From Fusobacterium sp. (lineage in GTDB: Bacteria; Fusobacteriota; Fusobacteriia; Fusobacteriales; Fusobacteriaceae): a stretch of 14,231 nucleotides of DNA. The translations under genes and the position numbers were made by a program. How positions within the stretch are numbered: the first letter of the stretch is position 1; each line of letters opens with the position of its first letter. Shown here in pieces: positions 1 through 5,601 of the stretch. Below the pieces are notes generated by a model. That model did not search any database. It saw nothing but the letters and a program-made list of their open reading frames with translations, and was not told where the DNA came from. The stretch covers positions 1-14,231 of the forward strand of contig NZ_JAGIRL010000037.1 of assembly GCF_019012925.1 (NCBI RefSeq), read 5' to 3'.

Positions 1-38
1 AGCGTTCATCCTGAGCCAGGATCAAACTCTTCGTTCAA
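1..38 (-). rRNA. 16S ribosomal RNA gene, 5' end only
   Basis: The reverse complement of bases 11-30 is AGAGTTTGATCCTGGCTCAG, the universal sequence near the 5' end of 16S rRNA (the 27F primer site). It is followed by GATGAACGCT at the window edge. Counting back by analogy with E. coli puts the mature 5' end near base 37-40; the exact end is not determined. Only the first ~38 bases are present and the rest of the gene lies to the left of the window. Confidence 0.97.
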
Positions 39-48
39 TCTATTTAAC

Positions 49-65
49 TCAGTAAAATTTACTGA
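49..65 (-). repeat. Perfect odd palindrome in the rRNA leader, just upstream of 16S
   Basis: TCAGTAAAATTTACTGA is an exact inverted repeat around base 57. It lies about 11 bases before the predicted mature 16S 5' end, within the transcribed leader. As RNA it could form a short AT-rich hairpin. rRNA leaders often pair with sequence beyond the 16S 3' end to make the processing stem, but that partner is outside the window, so a processing role is inference only. Confidence 0.4.
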
Positions 66-124
66 TAATTTACACCAATTTATTGTTGTGTTTGCATTTA
101 TTGTCTTTCTCTATTCTGTTGCTA

Positions 125-164
125 ATGTCCTTAACATTATTTTGTCTCGCTTCCTCGCGGACAT
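125..164 (-). other. GC-richer structured element at the start of the rRNA leader
   Basis: ATGTCC (125-130) and GGACAT (159-164) are inverted repeats. Inside them a second hairpin is possible: GTC-t-CGC (144-150) pairs with GCG-GAC (157-162) around a six-base loop. The two pairings share bases 159-162, so they exclude each other. The element starts at the predicted transcription start (~163) and is the only GC-rich patch between promoter and 16S. It may be a leader hairpin of the antitermination or stability kind. I saw no convincing boxA next to it. Confidence 0.3.
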
Positions 165-169
165 AGATT

Positions 170-198
170 ATAATATCATACATTTAATAATCCGTCAA
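170..198 (-). promoter_or_regulatory. rRNA operon promoter
   Basis: On the minus strand, -35 TTGACG (198-193) is followed by a 17-base spacer and -10 TATTAT (175-170). The -10 is preceded by TGA, giving an extended -10. A run of A and T (about 199-214) sits directly upstream, where an UP element would be. Start is predicted near 163, giving a leader of about 125 bases before 16S. An overlapping TATAAT (172-167) exists but would need a 20-base spacer, so it is less likely. Confidence 0.8.
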
Positions 199-211
199 CA
201 CTTTTTTTTAT

Positions 212-877
212 TTATTTAAAACTTTTCAGTTTTTCTCTATCTATTACCCTATATCTACCTTTTTCAACTCTCTCTATAACTCCTTGATCTACAAGGATTT
301 TCATACTTCTTGATAATGATGGACGGCTCACATTAAAATATTCAGCAAGCTCTTTTATTGTCTTATCTAAGATTACTACCCCTTCTCTCTCATTTTTTAA
401 AATGTACTTTGATAATTTTTCAGATATAGTTTTATTACTTACACTCTCCCATAAATTTTTAGAGAGAAACTGCGCCTTATTACTTATATCATCCAATAAG
501 TTTACCAGTATTTCAGAATTAGATAGTAACAGTTTAATTAGTTCTTCTTTTTCTATAAAAAGTATTTTCACATCTGTTTGTGCTATCAAATCTACTGGAA
601 ATTTATTATTTTTACCAAAAATAAAAGCTGAAGCTATTATTGTCCCATTCCTTAGCTCCTCAATTTTTTTTATATTCCCATCTTCCTTTGACATTTCAGC
701 AACTAAGTTCCCTTCAATATTCACATACAATCCCTTAATTAAATCACCTCTAAATGCTACATACTCATTTTTTTTATAAGATAAAATCTGATAGTTTATC
801 CCTTCTAAAACTTTCAAATTCTCAATTTTAGATATGTTTTTTAATAGGTCTATATTTTGTATACCATTACTTTTCAC
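212..877 (-). CDS. Crp/Fnr-family transcriptional regulator
   Basis: The 221-residue protein has the family's two parts: an N-terminal cyclic-nucleotide-binding-like beta barrel (about residues 15-120) and a C-terminal winged helix (about 145-215). The recognition region reads TIKELAEYFNVSRPSLSRSM, typical of HTH_Crp. There is no cysteine anywhere, so it is not an FNR-type iron-sulfur oxygen sensor. The usual cAMP-contacting arginine motif is not evident either, so the ligand is unknown. The start is GTG at 877, supported by GAGGAG nine bases upstream; the other strand's zinc-ribbon gene begins 70 bases away. The stop codon lies only 13 bases from the -35 of the rRNA promoter, with no terminator between, so read-through into the rRNA operon is possible. 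Family assignment is firm; targets are unknown. Confidence 0.88.
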   Translation of the reverse strand: MKSNGIQNIDLLKNISKIENLKVLEGINYQILSYKKNEYVAFRGDLIKGLYVNIEGNLVAEMSKEDGNIKKIEELRNGTIIASAFIFGKNNKFPVDLIAQTDVKILFIEKEELIKLLLSNSEILVNLLDDISNKAQFLSKNLWESVSNKTISEKLSKYILKNEREGVVILDKTIKELAEYFNVSRPSLSRSMKILVDQGVIERVEKGRYRVIDREKLKSFK

Positions 878-902
878 TTTTTTATTCTCCTCATAATATA
901 TT

Positions 903-933
903 TATGATATAATATTTAAATAATTATATCATA
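903..933. promoter_or_regulatory. Palindromic divergent promoter with an extended -10 in each arm
   Basis: TATGATATAAT (903-913) is exactly repeated in inverted orientation at 923-933, with a 9-base AT spacer. Each arm contains TGATATAAT, which fits an extended -10 (TGnTATAAT). The plus-strand -10 is 908-913 (start near 920, toward the gene at 948). The minus-strand -10 is 928-923 (start near 916, toward the GTG at 877). The two polymerase footprints would overlap, so the promoters should compete. I see no good -35 on either side, in keeping with extended -10 promoters. The repeat could also be an operator for the neighbouring regulator. Confidence 0.55.
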
Positions 934-947
934 TTTAGGAGTTTGAA

Positions 948-1298
948 ATGAAAAAATTTATTATTATCTGTCCTGCCTGTCACAAAAAAATGAAGATATC
1001 TGACAAAATAGCTAAATATAAATGTCCCAATTGTGGAGAGATTTATAAATATAACTTTTTTAAAAGAGTTTTCTATAATATAAAATATATTTTTGTTGGA
1101 ATAGGTGAAACTCTTTCTGACTTCAAATTCAGAATAAGAAAAAAGGTCTCTGATGCTAAAGCAACATATCAATATATGAGTCAACTAAAAAAACATATGA
1201 AAAATGATCCAAATTGGTCACAGTATAGAACTCAACAAAAAGAGATGAAAGATGTATCTCCTAAAAAATCCTTTAAAGATTTTTTTAAGAGAAAATAA
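948..1298 (+). CDS. Small zinc-ribbon protein of unknown function
   Basis: The 116-residue protein starts with a four-cysteine zinc ribbon: CPAC at residues 8-11 and CPNC at 26-29. This resembles the short zinc-ribbon heads placed at the N-terminus of many bacterial proteins. The rest is lysine-rich and basic, with a short hydrophobic stretch around residues 44-54 (probably too short and mixed for a membrane segment) and a charged helical tail. I do not recognise a family for that part. The start ATG is supported by AGGAG six bases upstream. The gene is monocistronic: it has its own divergent promoter and a strong terminator right after the stop. The basic tail suggests nucleic-acid or ribosome contact, but this is inference. 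Confidence 0.75.
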   Translation: MKKFIIICPACHKKMKISDKIAKYKCPNCGEIYKYNFFKRVFYNIKYIFVGIGETLSDFKFRIRKKVSDAKATYQYMSQLKKHMKNDPNWSQYRTQQKEMKDVSPKKSFKDFFKRK

Positions 1299-1304
1299 AA
1301 CTAA

Positions 1305-1368
1305 AAAAGGAAAAAATTACTTTTAATTTGAGAGTGAATACTTCTCATTCTAGTAGTTTTTTCCTTTT
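1305..1368. terminator. Bidirectional terminator between convergent genes
   Basis: A long stem joins AAAAGGAAAAAATTACT (1305-1321) to AGTAGTTTTTTCCTTTT (1352-1368), complementary except for one G-T pair. A weaker inner GAGA/TCTC helix sits in the loop. T-runs follow the arm in both orientations, so it can end both the zinc-ribbon transcript (plus) and the dCMP deaminase transcript (minus), whose stop codons flank it. Confidence 0.85.
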
Positions 1369-1374
1369 ATTTTT

Positions 1375-1866
1375 CTAATAGTCACTTATATCAAATGACA
1401 ACTCCAATCTCTTTAATTGAGAGTTTAACTGTCTATATTTTACACCAGCAGAATTTAACATCTTTTTTGAAGCTACATTGGACTCTGTTCCAGCATATTT
1501 ATCCGAAAGATAAACTAACTCTTTTATTCCACTTTGTATAATAGCCTTACTACACTCATGACAAGGGAATAGAGCCACATATATAGTGCAACCTTTTAAA
1601 CTCTTAGTGCTATTCAAAATTGCATTTAATTCAGCATGACACACGAAAGGATATTTAGTATCTAAAAATTCTCCCTCTCTCTCCCAAGGGTATTCATCAT
1701 CACTACAACCAATTGGTAATCCATTATAGCCTACTCCTATGATTCTTTTTTCATCATTTACAATACAAGCTCCAACCTGTGTATTTGGATCCTTACTTCT
1801 TTTAGCTGAAAGTAGAGCTACTCCCATAAAATATTCGTCCCAATCTATATATTTTTCTCTTTTCAT
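1375..1866 (-). CDS. Deoxycytidylate (dCMP) deaminase
   Basis: This 163-residue cytosolic zinc enzyme deaminates dCMP to dUMP, feeding thymidylate synthesis. It shows the family's zinc and catalytic motifs: CHAE at 76-79 (zinc ligand His77, proton shuttle Glu79) and PCHEC at 101-105 (zinc ligands Cys102 and Cys105). The N-terminal motif AKRSKDPNTQVGACIV and the GYNGLPIGCSD loop are also typical of dCMP deaminases (ComEB-like) rather than of cytidine or tRNA adenosine deaminases. Length fits the family. The start ATG is set by GGAGG seven bases upstream. It is a single-gene unit: its upstream neighbour is divergent and its downstream neighbour convergent across a terminator. No thymidylate synthase gene is nearby. 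Confidence 0.93.
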   Translation of the reverse strand: MKREKYIDWDEYFMGVALLSAKRSKDPNTQVGACIVNDEKRIIGVGYNGLPIGCSDDEYPWEREGEFLDTKYPFVCHAELNAILNSTKSLKGCTIYVALFPCHECSKAIIQSGIKELVYLSDKYAGTESNVASKKMLNSAGVKYRQLNSQLKRLELSFDISDY

Positions 1867-1897
1867 ATTTTACCCTCCAATCTTGCTTATATAAGAT

Positions 1898-1906
1898 AAT
1901 ATAGCA
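1898..1906 (-). promoter_or_regulatory. Possible extended -10 for the dCMP deaminase gene
   Basis: On the minus strand TGCTATATT (1906-1898) fits an extended -10 about 32 bases upstream of the deaminase ATG. The -35 region is only TTTAAA at the right distance. In DNA this AT-rich, such matches are frequent, so the call is weak. Confidence 0.35.
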
Positions 1907-1952
1907 TATTTTTAAACTTTTTTAAATTTTTCTTTATCTAATATATTAAATT

Positions 1953-1961
1953 TGATAGAAT
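1953..1961 (+). promoter_or_regulatory. Possible extended -10 for the secreted-protein gene
   Basis: TGATAGAAT fits an extended -10 ending 18 bases before the ATG at 1980. The distance would give a leader of about a dozen bases that holds just the AGGAGG ribosome-binding site (1968-1973). No convincing -35 is visible. Confidence 0.35.
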
Positions 1962-1979
1962 TACACTAGGAGGTAGCTT

Positions 1980-2483
1980 ATGAAAAAAATTTTTATACTA
2001 TTTTTTACTCTTTGTACTCTTTCCTTTGCAATCGTTGATTTTGAGGGAATAAATTGGGGAGATTCTAAATCCGATCTAAATATTATTTTTAATTCTCTTG
2101 AAAAAGAACCAGCTTTAGAGGAGAATGTTGAGATATTCTCTGTCAATGCTCCTAAAGATTTTGTAGCAAAATACCAATTTTTTCTAAAAAATAACTCTCT
2201 CTATAAAATAAGAGTAGTTTTTGATAAAGAAAATGTAGGTAAATCACAAATTCAAGATATATATTCTAGATTATTAAAAGATATTGGTTCCCCTATCTCA
2301 AAAGTTCCTATTAATAAAAAAATTGATGATCTAACTATACAGGGAAACTCTTTAAAATTTATTCCAAATTTATCTACCAATCTCTATTTAAATGGTGTTG
2401 ATACTATTGATGAGTATGGAAAAATGATAGATTCAAATCTATATTTAGAGTATGTTGATTCAAATATTGATAACAATATGTAA
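1980..2483 (+). CDS. Secreted or periplasmic protein of unknown function
   Basis: The 167-residue protein opens with a clear Sec signal peptide: two lysines, a hydrophobic core (residues 4-14) and a likely cleavage site after SFA (residue 17). Cys12 lies inside the core without a lipobox, so it is probably not a lipoprotein. The mature part (about 150 residues) begins DFEGINWGDSKSDLNIIF, a pattern common near the start of small secreted proteins that describe 'the gene product's own strict spacing' less than a known fold; I recognise no family. It has alternating hydrophobic stretches consistent with beta strands and no cysteine after cleavage. The start is firm: AGGAGG six bases upstream. 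The gene stands alone, ending in a bidirectional terminator that begins at its stop codon. Confidence 0.75.
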   Translation: MKKIFILFFTLCTLSFAIVDFEGINWGDSKSDLNIIFNSLEKEPALEENVEIFSVNAPKDFVAKYQFFLKNNSLYKIRVVFDKENVGKSQIQDIYSRLLKDIGSPISKVPINKKIDDLTIQGNSLKFIPNLSTNLYLNGVDTIDEYGKMIDSNLYLEYVDSNIDNNM

Positions 2484-2517
2484 AAAGAGCCGTTACATCT
2501 GTAACGACTCTTTTTTT
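2482..2517. terminator. Bidirectional terminator
   Basis: The stem pairs AAAAAGAG (2482-2489) plus CGTTACA (2491-2497) with TGTAACG (2500-2506) plus CTCTTTTT (2508-2515), with one C-A mismatch and a tight loop at 2498-2499. T-runs follow in both orientations. It serves the secreted-protein gene (plus) and the convergent rubrerythrin gene (minus). Confidence 0.9.
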
Positions 2518-2530
2518 ATTTAAAGTTTAA

Positions 2531-3088
2531 TTAGAATTTTTTCCCGAAATATCTCTCTAATAATCCTGCGAAAGCTCTTCCGTGTCTAGCTTCGTCTTTA
2601 GCCATTTCGTGAACTGTATCGTGGATAGCGTCGAATCCTAATTGTTTAGCTCTCTTAGCGATATCAAATTTTCCTGAAGTTGCTCCATACTCAGCTTCAA
2701 CTCTTCTTGATAAGTTCTCTTCAGTAGAAGCAGTTACACACTCTCCTAATAACTCAGCAAATTTAGCTGCGTGCTCAGCCTCTTCAAAAGCGATTCTCTT
2801 GTAAGCTTCTGCTACTTCTGGATATCCTTCTCTATCTGCTACTCTTGACATTGCTAGGTACATTCCAACTTCTGTACACTCTCCTTCAAAGTTAGCTCTT
2901 AATCCAGCGATTATCTCTTCATCTCCACAAGCTAATCCTTCTCCTACTTTGTGCTCAGTTGCCCAAACTCTTTCTCCTGACTCAACAACTTCTTCCCATT
3001 TGTCTTTTCCAGCTTTACATACAGGACATTGAGTTAATGTCTCATCAGTTATAATTTCTCCACATACTTTACATCTCCATTTTGCCAT
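2531..3088 (-). CDS. Rubredoxin-first (reverse) rubrerythrin, NADH-linked peroxidase type
   Basis: This 185-residue cytosolic iron protein reduces hydrogen peroxide in anaerobes, taking electrons from NADH via a rubredoxin reductase partner. The rubredoxin domain comes first, with CKVC (6-9) and CPVC (21-24) binding one iron. The four-helix diiron domain follows, with ExxH motifs EEAEH (102-106) and DEARH (165-169) and further acidic residues near 68-73 and 131-133. Domain order is reversed relative to classical rubrerythrin and matches the clostridial reverse rubrerythrins, which are strongly oxygen-induced. The codons look less AT-biased than those of its neighbours, as expected for a highly expressed gene. 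AGGAGG lies seven bases before the ATG. It has its own near-consensus promoter and a leader of about 80 purine-rich bases. Confidence 0.93.
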   Translation of the reverse strand: MAKWRCKVCGEIITDETLTQCPVCKAGKDKWEEVVESGERVWATEHKVGEGLACGDEEIIAGLRANFEGECTEVGMYLAMSRVADREGYPEVAEAYKRIAFEEAEHAAKFAELLGECVTASTEENLSRRVEAEYGATSGKFDIAKRAKQLGFDAIHDTVHEMAKDEARHGRAFAGLLERYFGKKF

Positions 3089-3173
3089 TTTAATTCCTCC
3101 TTAAATTTTCCTTATTTTAATTTCTATTTCCTTTTTTTCTTTTTTGTAATCGTTTCATTTTTATTACAATACT

Positions 3174-3202
3174 AATATACTATATATTACTATTATTGTC
3201 AA
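3174..3202 (-). promoter_or_regulatory. Promoter of the rubrerythrin gene
   Basis: On the minus strand, -35 TTGACA (3202-3197), a 17-base spacer and -10 TATATT (3179-3174) form a near-perfect vegetative promoter, with start near 3167. The pentamer TAGTA occurs three times across it (3192-3188, 3182-3178, 3174-3170), a possible regulator site. I found no clear PerR or Fur box. Confidence 0.8.
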
Positions 3203-3218
3203 GTATTTTTTAAAAAAT

Positions 3219-3911
3219 TTATTTTCTTTTTATTATATGCTTTTGAGGTTGAATTATTATCTCAGTTATAACTGTTCCTTCCCTCTGTAAAAATAGGCTT
3301 TCTACAGCATTTGCAACACACTCTGGAAGTATGTAACTCTCCTCCTCATCTCCCTCTCTAAAATTTAATTCATCATAAAAAGCTGTCTTAGTTATATCTG
3401 GAAGGATAGAGATTACTTTTACTCCAGTCTTTCTCACTTCATCAAATAATCCCTTTGAAAAGTGTAACAATCCAGCCTTTGTTGCTGAGTAAGCACAGCC
3501 ATAAGTACTTGACTTTGTAGCTGTGATAGATGAGATATTTATTACTGTTCCCTTTCTTTTCTTCAAATCTCTCAATAGTAATTGTGTTAAAACTAAGGGA
3601 GCTTCTAGATTTAAAGCTATCATCTTGTGAAGTTTTGTGGGACTAATCTCTTCGTGTGGTCCAAAATATCCTACTCCTGCACAATTTACAAGTATATCTA
3701 TCTCCGCCTCTTTTTTTAATTTTCTCACTAACTCCTCTATATTTTGATATTTCACAAGATCACAAACTATTGGAAAAAATCTCTCACTCTCAATACTCAT
3801 TTTAGAAAAATCTCTTCCAACACCATACACTGAATATCCCATATCTAGAAATTTTTTTGAGATAGCTAATCCTATTCCAGAAGTAGCCCCTGTTATCAAA
3901 ACATTTTTCAT
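3219..3911 (-). CDS. Short-chain dehydrogenase/reductase (SDR)
   Basis: This 230-residue cytosolic NAD(P)-dependent oxidoreductase has the classical SDR layout: the dinucleotide-binding TGATSGIG (7-14), NCAG (76-79, in place of the usual NNAG), the structural Asn101, catalytic Ser128 in NISSIT, and the YxxxK pair Tyr141/Lys145. After the sixth strand it has PD (171-172) where most classical SDRs have PG. An arginine after the second strand (VGRD, Arg33) hints at NADPH preference. The substrate cannot be read from sequence. The gene is last in the four-gene unit; AGGAGA overlaps the 14-base gap after the radical SAM gene. The stop lies 16 bases before the rubrerythrin -35, with no terminator between. 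Confidence 0.88.
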   Translation of the reverse strand: MKNVLITGATSGIGLAISKKFLDMGYSVYGVGRDFSKMSIESERFFPIVCDLVKYQNIEELVRKLKKEAEIDILVNCAGVGYFGPHEEISPTKLHKMIALNLEAPLVLTQLLLRDLKKRKGTVINISSITATKSSTYGCAYSATKAGLLHFSKGLFDEVRKTGVKVISILPDITKTAFYDELNFREGDEEESYILPECVANAVESLFLQREGTVITEIIIQPQKHIIKRK

Positions 3912-3925
3912 CTCTTCTCCTTTTT

Positions 3926-4921
3926 CTATATAAATATTTTTTCTAAATCTACATAATTCAGTATTTTCTCTTTTACAAAATCCAACATCTCTTGATTTTC
4001 AGCTTCTGAATATGTATACACACCCTCTTGACAATGGAAAGGATAGTTTAAAATTAGAGAGTTAACTCTATTCTTTTTCATTCTCTTCATATACTCTTTA
4101 GATATTCTAAAGGTACCAATACTAACATCTAAAATCTTAGTTCCATCTATCTCTTTAAAAGTTTCGTCTATCATCTCACCATAAATATTGTAAAAATCTT
4201 CTACCTTTATCATTGGATCAAAACAAATTCTCACCGTCCAACCTGCTTCAATCAATATTTTAGCAGACTCTACCCTCTTTTCAAAGGGTACCGCTCTTTT
4301 TTCAAACTGTTTTGCAAACTCTTTAGGAGATATTGTCCAAGCAATTATAAAGTTAGGATTAGGCTCCAGCTCACCAAAAACCTTTATGCTAGAACTTTTT
4401 GTTCTCAATTCTATCTTCAAATTCCTATGTTTTTTTACAAAATCATACCATCTTTTAACAAAGCCTGTTATCTCTTCCAAAGCCATTAAATCTGTATCAT
4501 ATGATATGCAAATATACATAGATCTCTCTTTTAAAATCCTCTCTATCTCTTGAAACATATCCTCTAAATTTACAAAAATAACTATATTTCCTGAAGAGTA
4601 TACCCCTTGTAGATAGCAGTACTCACAATCATACACACAGTTTAAAACTGAAGATGAGTAGTAAAAATTCTCATTCCCAAAACTTTCACAAACTTTAGCT
4701 CCCTCATATATATAATTTTCTTTTTTCACTGCTAATATAAGCTTGGGAGTTGTTTTTTGTAAGGTGAAATTTTGATTATTTTTTGAAAATATCTCTTTGT
4801 AGCTATCAATCTCAATCACCTTTGAATTTGGAAATCTCTTTAATATTTTTTGACTCTCTATATATTGTTTTGCTTCCTTTTCAATATATATATGAGAAAA
4901 ACTTTTATTTAATAAATCCAT
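3926..4921 (-). CDS. Spore-photoproduct-lyase-like radical SAM protein
   Basis: The 331-residue protein carries the SPL-family cluster motif C95-x3-C99-x2-C102 (in CVYDCEYCYLQG), which should bind a [4Fe-4S] cluster and S-adenosylmethionine. Further SPL-like segments include DTDLMALEEITG (142-153), the ELRTKSS strand (171-177) and FDPMI (234-238). True spore photoproduct lyase repairs UV lesions in spore DNA with a conserved cysteine as hydrogen donor. Between the cluster and residue 230 the only cysteine here is Cys138, and it does not clearly align with that position. The host group does not sporulate, so another substrate is likely. The start is fixed by an in-frame stop codon directly before the ATG, although AGGAGA is 11 bases away, a long spacing. 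It is third in the operon. Confidence 0.85.
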   Translation of the reverse strand: MDLLNKSFSHIYIEKEAKQYIESQKILKRFPNSKVIEIDSYKEIFSKNNQNFTLQKTTPKLILAVKKENYIYEGAKVCESFGNENFYYSSSVLNCVYDCEYCYLQGVYSSGNIVIFVNLEDMFQEIERILKERSMYICISYDTDLMALEEITGFVKRWYDFVKKHRNLKIELRTKSSSIKVFGELEPNPNFIIAWTISPKEFAKQFEKRAVPFEKRVESAKILIEAGWTVRICFDPMIKVEDFYNIYGEMIDETFKEIDGTKILDVSIGTFRISKEYMKRMKKNRVNSLILNYPFHCQEGVYTYSEAENQEMLDFVKEKILNYVDLEKIFI

Positions 4922-4944
4922 CTATTAAAATTTCTCCTTTTACC

Positions 4945-5601
4945 TTAAACTATACTATCTCTAGAAAAATCTGTAACATCAGTTTTTAACTTTTTCAATA
5001 ACTCAGTTACCTTCATCTTTCCACTATCTATTAGTTTCAACTCCCTATCAGTAGCTCCAACAAGCTCTACAAACTGTACCTTTCCATTGGGTGTATCAAT
5101 CTCTTTAGCTTGATCTAACGTTGTTATAAACCCTGTTATTTTAGATCTCTTACTCACATCTATTCCCTCTTTTTGTCCAGTCCAAATATATTCATTAGGT
5201 TGAAATATCTCTCCACTTTCAAAAACATATTTAGCTAATTCTTGAAGAATAGAACAGATATTTTTTAACTCTTTATCCTTTATATCTAGATCTTTTTTTC
5301 TTCTTTTTAATTGCTCACTATTCATTTTTAATTTAAAAGTCAATTCAAATCCATAACCACTGTACTCCATATCATCTGACTCTTTCTCATATAGCTCACT
5401 AAATCCAAAAGTTACAAAATGATAATATCCATCACCTCTAAAAATACTGATCCCATCTAACGGATCATCTCCACCTAGTCTTGAAGAAACCATAGCGTGA
5501 AAATGTAACTCTTCCACTTTCGGATACAGTTTTTTAAATCTTTTCGCAATAGCATCAAATCCAGCAGTATCTATTATTTCAAACTCATTATTATCTTTCA
5601 T
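4945..5601 (-). CDS. Suppressor-of-fused (SUFU) domain protein
   Basis: The 218-residue protein is almost wholly one bacterial SUFU domain. Signature segments are LGGDDPLDGISIF (42-54), the YHFVTFGFSELYEKESDD run (60-77), SGYGFELTFKL (81-91), the ELAKYVFESGEIF helix (121-133) and the IDTPNGKVQFVELVGAT strand pair (about 168-184). No signal peptide or membrane segment is visible. Bacterial SUFU domains are known mainly as putative immunity proteins in polymorphic toxin loci and as stand-alone proteins of unknown role. No toxin gene is nearby here. The ATG overlaps the last 11 bases of the nucleosidase gene (ATGAAAGATAA), so the two are translationally linked, which favours a shared task with that enzyme. 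Confidence 0.88.
   Translation of the reverse strand: MKDNNEFEIIDTAGFDAIAKRFKKLYPKVEELHFHAMVSSRLGGDDPLDGISIFRGDGYYHFVTFGFSELYEKESDDMEYSGYGFELTFKLKMNSEQLKRRKKDLDIKDKELKNICSILQELAKYVFESGEIFQPNEYIWTGQKEGIDVSKRSKITGFITTLDQAKEIDTPNGKVQFVELVGATDRELKLIDSGKMKVTELLKKLKTDVTDFSRDSIV

Noticed and set aside
167..172. TATAAT as the rRNA -10 element
   Set aside because: It needs a 20-base spacer from TTGACG; the overlapping TATTAT has a 17-base spacer and a TG extension.
948..1184. Minus-strand open frame opposite the zinc-ribbon gene (924-1184)
   Set aside because: It has no family features, and the opposite strand carries a zinc ribbon with a good ribosome-binding site and terminator.
3203..3230. Terminator between the SDR gene and the rubrerythrin promoter
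   Set aside because: Only a TTTTTTAAAAAA self-complementary run is present, with no GC in the stem and no usable loop.
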